From Chthonomonadaceae bacterium (GTDB lineage Bacteria > Armatimonadota > Chthonomonadetes > Chthonomonadales > Chthonomonadaceae), in NCBI GenBank assembly GCA_014377395.1, contig JACMPS010000104.1, forward strand, positions 1 through 5,338: a DNA stretch of 5,338 nucleotides, read 5' to 3'. Under the pieces are notes generated by a model. It searched no databases and had not been told where the DNA came from. It was given only the letters and a program-made list of their open reading frames with translations. The translations under genes and the position numbers were made by a program. Below, piece after piece: positions 1 through 5,338 of this stretch. The stretch's first letter is position 1, and each line of letters begins with the position of its first letter.

Positions 1-325
1 CAACGCAAAGTTTCGCTGCCGAGTTCGCCGCTCTACAACAGGCACAAAGAGCCTGCTCGCATCGCCTGCAGTCGTGCCTCACCGTACCATATGGTTCATT
101 ATATGGCGGACAATACCTACGATACTATCGCTGTCGGAATGAAAAACTTGAAAACCGTGACGCATCTGGGTGCGCTTACCCTGTTCATTCGTCAGCGTGT
201 TAATCTGAAATCAATTCCGGTTTCACTGCGTGTCCCCGTCTCCCGGAACGGGCGAAACTGATCCTGGCGAAACTCCCCTACGCAGACTCAGGAAAAGACA
301 ACAGTGATCTATTTTTCAGCACGCT
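1..325 (+). other. Unassigned region, possible decayed 3' end of a gene
   Basis: No gene can be named here. On the plus strand one frame is open from the window edge to a TGA at 259-261 (86 codons) and reads protein-like in its middle (MADNTYDTIAVGMKNLKTVT). A second frame is open from 3 to a TAA at 201-203 and reopens to a TAA at 327-329, ending in the plausible tail PERAKLILAKLPYADSGKDN. The plausible stretches lie in different frames, which would fit a frameshifted or decaying gene, but chance is not excluded. The minus strand is broken by several stops in every frame. The last stop overlaps the stop of the convergent uma2 gene. A 9-bp direct repeat, GGCGAAACT, occurs at 251-259 and 266-274. 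No terminator-like hairpin was seen. Confidence 0.25.
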
Positions 326-985
326 TTAAACGGGTTGAAGAGTTGTTTCGGCATCGGCGAACGTGACTTTTCGGTAGAGGACATCTACAGGAATAACGAC
401 ATCGAGCACGGAAATTGTGAGCGTGTCGCCGATTTCCATGTTCGGGGTGAGGAGCCAGGACGTTGCATTATTACGAGTGTAGTGCATCACCTTTACGCTA
501 TCCGAAGCAACGATTAGATAATCGGTTATTGAAGGGATTTTCAGATACTCCTCCTGTTTTTCGATCCTGTCAACCCCGGCAGTGGAGGGTGAAAGCACTT
601 CGACAATCAAAGTAGGGTTCAGCAAACAGGGCGGCGTCTCATTATCTACCTCAGCGACCCCGCAAAGTGCCATCACATCGGGGTAGCGATAACGGTCAGA
701 AGCGACTCGAAGCCGAATGTCACTTATGTACACTACACAGTCACGATCCCCGAAAGCGGTGTCGAGCGCACGAGCAAAGTTAAACGCAATCTGGTTGTGG
801 TTGAGGGTAGTGCCGGACATGGGAAAGAGGTCTCCTTCGACAAACTCGTGGCGAATTTCGGAATGGCGTTCGCGTTCGAGATATTCCTGCACTGTGAGTT
901 TTTGCGAGGGCGGAGACAAAGTTTGGGGCTGATCAACGAGAACGGCTTCTCTCTCTGCGGGTTTGTCGAGTGTGGTGACGGACAT
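326..985 (-). CDS. Uma2 family (DUF820) putative PD-(D/E)XK endonuclease
   Basis: This 219-residue protein has the marks of the Uma2/DUF820 family (PF05685), a restriction-endonuclease-like fold found in many copies in some phyla; its cellular role is not established. After a variable N-terminus of about 28 residues come the family landmarks: LTVQEYLERE (30-39), HEFVEGDLFPMSG (46-58), NHNQIAFNFARAL (62-74), YPDVMALCG (101-109), PTLIVEVLSPST (124-135) and DRIEKQEEYLKIPSITDYLIV (139-159). D103, E129 and nearby K143 are the expected core residues of the nuclease-like site. Length is slightly above the usual 185-200 because of the N-terminal tail. The start is supported by AGGAGG 7 nt upstream of the ATG. 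It is transcribed divergently from obg and has no partner gene visible. The nuclease activity is inferred from the family. Confidence 0.9.
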   Translation of the reverse strand: MSVTTLDKPAEREAVLVDQPQTLSPPSQKLTVQEYLERERHSEIRHEFVEGDLFPMSGTTLNHNQIAFNFARALDTAFGDRDCVVYISDIRLRVASDRYRYPDVMALCGVAEVDNETPPCLLNPTLIVEVLSPSTAGVDRIEKQEEYLKIPSITDYLIVASDSVKVMHYTRNNATSWLLTPNMEIGDTLTISVLDVVIPVDVLYRKVTFADAETTLQPV

Positions 986-992
986 AAGGTTT

Positions 993-998
993 CCTCCT
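993..998 (-). promoter_or_regulatory. Strong ribosome binding site of the Uma2 gene
   Basis: On the minus strand the sequence reads TCAGGAGGAAACCTTATG. AGGAGG lies 7 nt from the ATG at 985-983. This is a near-perfect Shine-Dalgarno match and fixes the start of the Uma2-family gene. Confidence 0.8.
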
Positions 999-1023
999 GA
1001 GCAAAACGGGAAAAGACACCCTT

Positions 1024-1029
1024 ATCATA
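1024..1029 (-). promoter_or_regulatory. Candidate -10 box for the Uma2 gene
   Basis: On the minus strand TATGAT matches the sigma-70 -10 consensus at five of six bases and sits about 38 nt upstream of the start codon, leaving a leader of roughly 30 nt. No good -35 hexamer lies at the right spacing, so this is only a candidate. Confidence 0.3.
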
Positions 1030-1148
1030 CGGCAAAATCACCCCAATTCCTCCTTCTCAAATAAGAGAACGCCCGTACTACAAATTTTCAAGCCCTACAG
1101 GTATTCCTTTTTTGATTTGTTTTACGCCCCTGTCTCCTCTTCCCTCGC

Positions 1149-1177
1149 TTGCAATTATCGCCGTTTCGGGTTATCCT
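1149..1177 (+). promoter_or_regulatory. Candidate promoter for obg-proB
   Basis: TTGCAA (1149-1154) and TATCCT (1172-1177) are separated by 17 nt, each matching the sigma-70 consensus at four of six positions. Transcription would begin near 1184, giving a leader of about 85 nt before obg. It is the best-spaced pair I found in the divergent spacer, but the match is modest. Confidence 0.3.
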
Positions 1178-1209
1178 AAAGAGAACAAAAAAGATTTCAG
1201 GGAGTGCGG

Positions 1210-1233
1210 ATGCCAGGTGTTGGGCAACCGTGA
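1210..1233 (+). other. Possible 7-codon leader ORF upstream of obg
   Basis: ATG at 1210 encodes MPGVGQP followed by TGA. It is preceded by AGGGAG at 1199-1204, 5 nt away, which is a better Shine-Dalgarno sequence than obg itself has. It is in the same frame as obg and ends 36 nt before the obg ATG. No run of regulatory codons is present, so any role in controlling obg translation is inference. Confidence 0.2.
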
Positions 1234-1269
1234 GGACTCAGACACGCGACACCCGATTTTAGAAGACTT

Positions 1270-2625
1270 ATGACATTCATTGATGAAGTACATGTAGAAG
1301 TGCAAGCAGGACGCGGCGGAAAAGGCATGGTCACTTTCCGCAAAGAAAAATTCGTGCCGCGTGGCGGACCCGACGGCGGTGACGGCGGAAAAGGCGGAAG
1401 CGTGATCGTGAAGGTGGATACAAACCTCACCACACTTCTCGATTTTCGCTATCACCACGTCTACAAAGCCGAACCCGGCAACGACGGAGCCTCCAAAAAA
1501 ATGTACGGCAAGGACGGCGGGAGCAAAACCCTGCGCGTTCCGCCGGGAACCCTGATTACGGATGAGGAAAGCGGAGAAGTGCTTGCTGACATGACTCACG
1601 CCGATCAAGTTGCCGTGATCGCACGAGGCGGCGTCGGCGGAAAAGGCAACGCACACTTCGCGACCTCGATTCATCAGGCTCCGAAATTCGCGGAACTCGG
1701 TGAACCCGGCGAACAGCACAAAGTCAAAATGGAACTCAAGTTGCTGGCGGACGTCGGGCTACTCGGCTTTCCCAATGTCGGCAAATCCACTCTGGTGGCG
1801 GCGGTTTCTGCGGCACGTCCCAAGATCGCAAACTATCCGTTTACCACGCTCGTTCCCAACCTCGGCGTTGTCTATGTGGACGCCAACCGTAACTTCGTAA
1901 TGGCGGATATTCCCGGCATCATCGAAGGGGCTTCGGAGGGTCACGGGCTGGGGCATCAATTCTTGCGACACGTTTCGCGCTCCCGGTTGCTGATCCACAT
2001 TCTCGATGTGAGCGGATTGAGTGGACGCGACCCCTTGAGTGACTTCGAGATTCTGAATCAGGAACTCGTTCTCTACGATGACAAACTCGCAAGTCTGCCT
2101 CAGATTGTTGCGCTCAACAAAGTGGATGTTCTCGGTGAATACGAGCAGGAAGCCGTCAATGCGTTGGAAGCGCAATTGACCTCACGGGGTTTGACGGTCT
2201 ACCGTATTTCCGCCGCGACACGCACCGGGCTTTCCCCCCTGATTTACGATTGTATGACGCGATTGGAAGCGATGCCCCGCGATTACTCACCGCTCGACGA
2301 CACGCCCGATCACGTTCATATCATCGCCTCTCGCGCCGACGACAAAGAGCAATTCGCGATTGAAATTGATGAGGAGAGCGGCGTCTTTGTCGTCACCGGA
2401 AAAGGGCTGGAGCGTACCGTCTCGATGACCGACATCACGAACGAGTTTTCGCTTCGCCGACTGCAAAAGACAATGGAGCGAATGGGCGTCAACACTCGTC
2501 TGAAGGCACTTGGCGTGAAGCATGGAGACAGCGTGAAAATCGGCGCAATGGAATTCGATTACGAGGACGAAGACCGCTACGACGAAGAAGAGGAAGAGGC
2601 AATTGGCGGCAGAAAGAAAAAATGA
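1270..2625 (+). CDS. obg: GTPase Obg/CgtA
   Basis: Obg (CgtA/ObgE) is a conserved GTP-binding protein that associates with the 50S ribosomal subunit and takes part in its assembly and in stress and growth control. The 451-residue product has the full three-domain layout. Residues 1 to about 158 form the glycine-rich Obg fold (GRGGKG at 15-20, GGPDGGDGGKGG at 32-43). The G domain follows, with G1 GFPNVGKS (166-173), G2 YPFTTL (189-194), G3 DIPG (213-216), G4 NKVD (283-286) and G5 SAAT (314-317). An OCT domain spans about 345-430. The tail is very acidic (DYEDEDRYDEEEEE, 430-443) and ends in a basic GGRKKK. The ATG at 1270 is the only possible start, because an in-frame TGA lies at 1231-1233 with no alternative start codon after it. 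The Shine-Dalgarno is weak (AGAAG at 1261-1265, 4 nt from the ATG). It precedes proB in a probable operon. Confidence 0.98.
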   Translation: MTFIDEVHVEVQAGRGGKGMVTFRKEKFVPRGGPDGGDGGKGGSVIVKVDTNLTTLLDFRYHHVYKAEPGNDGASKKMYGKDGGSKTLRVPPGTLITDEESGEVLADMTHADQVAVIARGGVGGKGNAHFATSIHQAPKFAELGEPGEQHKVKMELKLLADVGLLGFPNVGKSTLVAAVSAARPKIANYPFTTLVPNLGVVYVDANRNFVMADIPGIIEGASEGHGLGHQFLRHVSRSRLLIHILDVSGLSGRDPLSDFEILNQELVLYDDKLASLPQIVALNKVDVLGEYEQEAVNALEAQLTSRGLTVYRISAATRTGLSPLIYDCMTRLEAMPRDYSPLDDTPDHVHIIASRADDKEQFAIEIDEESGVFVVTGKGLERTVSMTDITNEFSLRRLQKTMERMGVNTRLKALGVKHGDSVKIGAMEFDYEDEDRYDEEEEEAIGGRKKK

Positions 2626-2640
2626 TCTCTCTGCGAGAGA
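2626..2640 (+). other. Short hairpin in the obg-proB spacer
   Basis: TCTCTC (2626-2631) pairs perfectly with GAGAGA (2635-2640) around a three-base TGC loop. It starts directly after the obg stop codon and ends 6 nt before the proB Shine-Dalgarno. It has no T-run and so is not a terminator. It could affect ribosome passage between the two genes, but it may be a chance product of low-complexity sequence. Confidence 0.35.
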
Positions 2641-2646
2641 GAGTAA

Positions 2647-2652
2647 AGAAGG
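2647..2652 (+). promoter_or_regulatory. Ribosome binding site of proB
   Basis: AGAAGG lies 6 nt upstream of the ATG at 2659. It supports that start, which also agrees with the N-terminus expected for the family (short lead, then IVVKVGTSTL). Confidence 0.7.
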
Positions 2653-2658
2653 TCTTCG

Positions 2659-3483
2659 ATGACCCTGCCGCGCCGCATCGTAGTGAAGGTAGGGACGAGT
2701 ACGCTGACCGATGAGGAAGGCAAACTCGATCGGGCGTTTATCGCGGACCTGACCTCTCAACTCGCGACGTTGCGACGCGAGGGAGCCGATGTCATTCTCG
2801 TTTCTTCCGGTGCGATCCGGGCGGGGTTGGAAGCGCTCGGCAACCCTACCTTCGGGACAAAAAAAGAGCCGGATGCACACGATATAAGTACGGAAACTCT
2901 GCCTTATAAACAAGCGGCTGCTGCCATTGGACAGGGACTGCTCCAACGACTGTACACCGAAGCCTTTGCGTGGCGCAAGACGATCTGCGCTCAGGTTCTC
3001 CTGACCCGTGATGATCTCGGTGATCCCAACCGCGTCGAAAACGCAAAAAACACCCTTTGCGCTCTTCTCCAACTCGGAGTGATTCCCATCATCAATGAAA
3101 ATGACACGGTTGCCGTCGAAGAAATCAAGTTCGGTGATAATGACACGCTTGCGGCGCGGGTCGCCGTGCTGATCTCCGCTGATTTACTCCTTATCCTCTC
3201 TGATGTCGAAGGGCTTTATGATCGTTCTCCCCTCCAGAATTCAGGTGATCCTGAAGACGCTCCGCGACTGATTCACCGAGTTGAAAATATTGCCTCGGTG
3301 ACGGGACTCGGCGGCAACTCGATGAGCGGCGTCGGTACGGGCGGTATGAAAACGAAACTGGAGGCGGCACGGATCGCCACTGAAGCAGGCATTCGCACCG
3401 TCATCGCAAAGGGACACCGAGAACGAGTTGCCCTTGACGTAACGCACGGCGAAAAAGTCGGTACGGAGTTTCCGCCCCGCTAG
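2659..3483 (+). CDS. proB: Glutamate 5-kinase, kinase domain only
   Basis: ProB phosphorylates L-glutamate with ATP to give glutamyl 5-phosphate, the first step of proline synthesis in the cytoplasm. The 274-residue product is a complete amino-acid-kinase domain: KVGTSTL (10-16) for phosphate binding, SSGAIRAG (49-56), INENDTVAVEEIKFGDNDTL (145-164) for glutamate binding, SDVEGLYD (181-188), and GTGGMKTKLEAA (226-237) with the conserved lysine K233. It ends at GTEFPPR, just where the kinase domain ends in longer homologues. The PUA domain of E. coli-type enzymes (about 367 residues) is therefore absent, as in a known short subclass. Compared with my recollection of the E. coli protein, residues about 62-83 carry roughly 12 extra residues before KQAAAAIGQ. 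It lies 33 bp after obg. Two consecutive in-frame stops, TAG TAA, end the gene inside the left arm of an inverted repeat. proA is not adjacent. Confidence 0.96.
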   Translation: MTLPRRIVVKVGTSTLTDEEGKLDRAFIADLTSQLATLRREGADVILVSSGAIRAGLEALGNPTFGTKKEPDAHDISTETLPYKQAAAAIGQGLLQRLYTEAFAWRKTICAQVLLTRDDLGDPNRVENAKNTLCALLQLGVIPIINENDTVAVEEIKFGDNDTLAARVAVLISADLLLILSDVEGLYDRSPLQNSGDPEDAPRLIHRVENIASVTGLGGNSMSGVGTGGMKTKLEAARIATEAGIRTVIAKGHRERVALDVTHGEKVGTEFPPR

Positions 3484-3619
3484 TAATCGAACTTGGTAGA
3501 ACGCATGGGTCTTTAGATCGTATGACGCAGGAATAAATTCCGCGCTCGGAGGCGTGCCGCCCGCGCCCAATCACAAACTCCTGCTCAATGATTCGCAGGA
3601 CTTCCTTCGGACACCTCAT
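3401..3619 (-). CDS. Possible small ORF inside the inverted-repeat segment
   Basis: On the minus strand an ATG at 3619-3617 follows GGAG by 8 nt and opens a 72-codon frame starting MRCPKEVLRIIEQEFVIGRG. The first 47 or so codons lie within the inverted-repeat segment; the rest runs antisense through the 3' end of proB, where it is probably just the shadow of that gene. I recognise no family. A different minus frame over the same stretch (GTPPSAEFIPASYDLKTHAF) also reads protein-like. One of them may be a relic of coding sequence carried by the element, or both may be chance. Confidence 0.15.
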   Translation of the reverse strand: MRCPKEVLRIIEQEFVIGRGRHASERGIYSCVIRSKDPCVLPSSITSGAETPYRLFRRALRQGQLVLGVPLR

Positions 3620-3670
3620 TTGTAGTTCTCCGAATTTCCGCCCAAATGTTCTACCGAGTTAGACTACTAG
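3480..3670. repeat. 191-bp segment bounded by 23-bp imperfect inverted repeats
   Basis: The left arm (3480-3502) and right arm (3648-3670) are inverted copies matching at 20 of 23 positions. The inner 13 bases (AACTTGGTAGAAC at 3490-3502, GTTCTACCGAGTT at 3648-3660) differ at one base, which would be a G-U pair in RNA. Inside the arms, TGGG (3506-3509) can also pair with CCCA (3641-3644). The interior has smaller palindromes: GGAATAAATTCC (3530-3541) and GGCGTGCCGCC (3551-3561). The left arm contains the proB stop codons. This could be a miniature inverted-repeat (MITE-like) element or a long-range mRNA stem closing the proB transcript. No target-site duplication is evident and no T-run follows, so it does not look like a simple intrinsic terminator. 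Confidence 0.55.
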
Positions 3671-3704
3671 AGAGTTATGTTTTAGAGAGTAGGTGTTAGA
3701 AATG

Positions 3705-3713
3705 TGAGATAAT
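3705..3713 (+). promoter_or_regulatory. Candidate extended -10 promoter
   Basis: TGAGATAAT has the TG-n extension followed by GATAAT, five of six matches to the -10 consensus. No convincing -35 is present, which extended -10 promoters can tolerate. If active it would drive the gene starting at 3897 with a leader of about 175 nt that includes the repeats and hairpin downstream. Confidence 0.25.
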
Positions 3714-3723
3714 CCCTTCCTCA

Positions 3724-3747
3724 CGCAAAGACACAAAGGCGCGAAGA
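3724..3747. repeat. Three 8-nt imperfect tandem units (CGCAAAGA type)
   Basis: CGCAAAGA, CACAAAGG and CGCGAAGA follow one another at 3724, 3732 and 3740. Runs of this kind occur in intergenic DNA of several bacterial phyla, notably cyanobacteria, where they are dispersed repeats; that comparison is from memory. It stands in a gene-free stretch beside other repeats. Confidence 0.5.
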
Positions 3748-3769
3748 GAAGCAACGGATTTCGTATTGA

Positions 3770-3802
3770 CTCCCCTCTCCCGGCTTTTTGGAGGAGGGTG
3801 AG
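3770..3802. repeat. C/G-rich palindromic repeat with T-rich loop
   Basis: The left arm (3770-3780) pairs with the right arm (3790-3802) through 11 base pairs interrupted by two single-base bulges (G3793, T3799), around a 9-base loop CGGCTTTTT. The pattern of CCCTCTCC facing GGAGAGGG-like sequence resembles dispersed palindromic intergenic repeats in many bacteria. No T-run follows the stem on the plus strand, so it is not a standard terminator for proB. Confidence 0.5.
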
Positions 3803-3838
3803 ATAAAACGATGTGGAGGCAGAAAAACTTCCTTCTCA

Positions 3839-3865
3839 ACACTTAAAACTCGACACTTAACACTT
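3839..3865. repeat. Three ACACTT direct repeats
   Basis: ACACTT occurs at 3839, 3853 and 3860, the first two extended to ACACTTAA. The spacings are 14 and 7 nt, so the units sit in a 7-nt register. They lie about 30-60 nt before the start codon of the following gene. They could be a small intergenic repeat or a repeated regulator site; the sequence does not decide. Confidence 0.35.
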
Positions 3866-3896
3866 CCTCCAACTCTCTCTTCCTGGACTAACCCTT

Positions 3897-5338
3897 ATGC
3901 TCATTTCATTTTTGCTTTCCCTGTTTTGCTCTTTGCCGCAAGCCCCGAAGACCCCGGTACAAACCCCACAGAAATTGCCGATTATTTCTGCCCTCGTCCC
4001 TGCTCTTCCTATGGTTCAGCAGTTGGGCGTGTCGGGGATTCTCACCCCTCAGCAACAGAAAAACGCGGTGCGCCTTCTCGTAAATGGACGAGGATTTCGG
4101 GAAGCCCTGCCGGGTTTGTGGGCAGGGGTGACGGTGACGGGGGAGGAGACGAAACGGCAGGACTGGGAAGAGCGAACAGCACGAATGGCAAAGGCGGGGG
4201 CAACCTTGATTCGTTTTGCGCCCCTCTCGGAACCGGACATATTGAGCGTCTCTGTAAAGGGAGAGCCGCGTGTGCGTTGGGAGATCGCCGATACCGCCCT
4301 TCTGCGTGTGGCACAAAAAGGCGTTACTCCCGTGCTGGTCGTCAAAGCCCCGCCGCCGATTGCGCTCAAAGGTTGGAGTGATTTGATGACTTCGCTGGTG
4401 AAGCGTTACGCAGGTGAGGCACGGTTTCGAGTGTTGCGGTGGGAGTTTGAGGGAACCGGGGCGCAGGCGAAAATCTTTTATCCTTCCTTTGCAAGAGCAG
4501 TGCGTCAAAATCACCCTAACGCTCCCGTTGGAATGTCGTTTTTGGACGCCGTAACCCCGACTTTACTCAAACAGTTTTCCGCGCAGTGCGTCTCTCAGAA
4601 AATTCCGCTCGATGCAATTGGTCTGCAAATGGATGCCGAAGACCTTGCTCTACTCCCAAATTTCGCCCGATTGCGTTCCGCCCTGAGCGGAAAAAGTTTG
4701 CCTAATCTCCAACTTTACCCGGAACTGGTGATCTCCTCACGTCGCTTCTCTCCCCGTCTTTTTTCGGTCCTGACGCGGCTGGGGGCAATGGCTCCGTCAG
4801 ACAGCAAAAACGGGCTTCTCGGTTTTTCCGTTCGTGGTGCAGACCTGGAAATCGAGCGAAACCTGGCTTTTCTCAACCGCACGAAGGGGTTAAAACTTGA
4901 CATGAGCGGCGGTTCGGGTGCGATACAAGGCTTGACAACCCGCAACCGCACCTCCGTGCAAACGCTCCTCTGGAATGAGGGCGCAGAGGGCTTTACTCTG
5001 CTGAAATGGCAGAATATCGCCTCTGCATTGCCTTCAGGGACACAACGGGTTCGCATGAGGATTTTTCAGCCTGACCACCTTGATAAGCCGATAGCGGAAC
5101 TCGATTTTCAGCCACTGGAGACCGTGTTTCATCTTTTGTTGCTCTCTAAATCCGCTTTGCTCCTGGAATTTCGTGCCGCTCCCTCTGTCGCTTCTCCCGT
5201 TGAGTTGGCACTTGTTTTCCCGAAACTCTCCTATCGCACCGGGGAGAATCTTTCTCTTCTCGTCACTGTTCTGAACCCCGGCTCCACTTCTAAAACAGGG
5301 AAATTGCAGTTGTCCGGTCTTCCAACGGGTCTTGTTCC
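3897..5338 (+). CDS. Large exported protein, GH39-like hydrolase region (3' end beyond window)
   Basis: One frame is open from the ATG at 3897 to the window edge (480 codons and two bases). An in-frame TAA at 3858-3860 with no intervening start makes this ATG the first possible one; the Shine-Dalgarno is poor. Residues 1-16 (MLISFLLSLFCSLPQA) look like a short signal peptide lacking the usual basic start. Residues about 85-320 have the rhythm of a TIM-barrel hydrolase of the GH39/clan A type: RMAKAGATLIRFAP (96-109), LLRVAQKGVTPVLVV (135-149), LVKRYAGEARFRVLRWEFEG (167-186), YPSFARAVRQNHPNAPVG (195-212), LDAIGLQMD (238-246) and LYPELVIS (273-280). Residues about 340-400, with TSVQTLLWNEG (352-362), resemble the beta-sandwich after such barrels. 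About 434-480 begins an Ig-like, NEW3/CARDB-type domain. The expected NEP motif is absent after RWEFEG, so activity is doubtful. Family assignment is by eye only. Confidence 0.75.
   Translation, partial: MLISFLLSLFCSLPQAPKTPVQTPQKLPIISALVPALPMVQQLGVSGILTPQQQKNAVRLLVNGRGFREALPGLWAGVTVTGEETKRQDWEERTARMAKAGATLIRFAPLSEPDILSVSVKGEPRVRWEIADTALLRVAQKGVTPVLVVKAPPPIALKGWSDLMTSLVKRYAGEARFRVLRWEFEGTGAQAKIFYPSFARAVRQNHPNAPVGMSFLDAVTPTLLKQFSAQCVSQKIPLDAIGLQMDAEDLALLPNFARLRSALSGKSLPNLQLYPELVISSRRFSPRLFSVLTRLGAMAPSDSKNGLLGFSVRGADLEIERNLAFLNRTKGLKLDMSGGSGAIQGLTTRNRTSVQTLLWNEGAEGFTLLKWQNIASALPSGTQRVRMRIFQPDHLDKPIAELDFQPLETVFHLLLLSKSALLLEFRAAPSVASPVELALVFPKLSYRTGENLSLLVTVLNPGSTSKTGKLQLSGLPTGLV

Noticed and set aside
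1171..1719. 182-codon minus-strand frame opposite the start of obg
   Set aside because: It is antisense to the conserved Obg N-terminal domain and has no motif of its own.
2287..3072. 261-codon minus-strand frame across the obg-proB junction
   Set aside because: It lies opposite two well-supported genes and shows no family motif, so it is an antisense shadow.
3490..3660. tRNA-like or intrinsic terminator reading of the GGTAGAAC inverted repeat
   Set aside because: There is no cloverleaf with anticodon and acceptor stems of the right spacing, and no T-run follows the right arm, so neither a tRNA nor a simple terminator fits.
3766..3771. TTGACT as a -35 box
   Set aside because: No -10-like sequence lies 16-18 nt downstream; GATAAA at 3802 is 30 nt away. 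It abuts the palindromic repeat instead.
3724..3865. CRISPR array
   Set aside because: The repeat units are 6-8 nt with almost no spacers, unlike the 23-37-nt repeats and similar-length spacers of CRISPR arrays, and no cas gene is present.
3788..4381. Plus-strand frame from a TTG after a GGAGG-like sequence, 197 codons
   Set aside because: It overlaps the frame starting at 3897, which stays open to the window edge, has a better start codon and gives hydrolase-like protein. This frame is rich in Gly, Arg and Ser, as expected of a shadow frame, and its apparent ribosome site is part of the palindromic repeat.
3906..4514. Long minus-strand frame opposite the last gene
   Set aside because: Its composition (Arg, His, Cys, Pro rich) is typical of antisense shadow frames and it shows no recognisable motif.

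Overview
The window looks like a bacterial chromosome of moderate GC content. It carries two housekeeping genes, obg (CgtA GTPase) and proB (glutamate 5-kinase), placed between accessory-type DNA: a Uma2-family (DUF820) gene, a repeat-rich intergenic stretch, and the 5' part of a large, probably exported protein. Strong Shine-Dalgarno sequences precede uma2 and proB, while obg and the last gene have weak ones. Uma2 paralogues, repeat-laden spacers and large exported glycoside-hydrolase-like proteins are common in Cyanobacteria, Chloroflexota, Planctomycetota and Armatimonadota. Armatimonadota is my best guess, at low confidence; nothing in the window is diagnostic.

Layout. Positions 1-325 contain no gene I can name, only overlapping open plus-strand stretches that may be the decayed or frameshifted 3' end of a gene. 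Positions 326-985 (minus) encode a complete Uma2-family protein. A divergent spacer (986-1269) holds candidate promoters for both directions and a 7-codon leader ORF before obg. obg (1270-2625) and proB (2659-3483) lie in tandem, 33 bp apart, and are probably co-transcribed. Positions 3484-3896 are non-coding and unusual. Imperfect 23-bp inverted repeats bound a 191-bp segment whose left arm supplies the proB stop codon. This is followed by an 8-nt-periodic repeat, a bulged C/G-rich hairpin and three ACACTT repeats. From 3897 a plus-strand reading frame stays open to the window edge (480 codons). It encodes a protein with a weak signal peptide, a region resembling GH39-type TIM-barrel hydrolases but with degraded catalytic motifs, and the start of an Ig-like domain.

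How the genes relate. obg and proB are neighbours in many bacteria, often downstream of rplU-rpmA. Here the ribosomal protein genes are absent and uma2 lies upstream in the opposite direction. ProB has only the kinase domain, without the C-terminal PUA domain, and proA does not follow directly. The last gene is separated from proB by the repeat cluster and is probably its own unit. I see no convincing new multi-gene system. The most unusual elements are the inverted-repeat segment fused to the end of proB and the possibly non-catalytic hydrolase-like protein.
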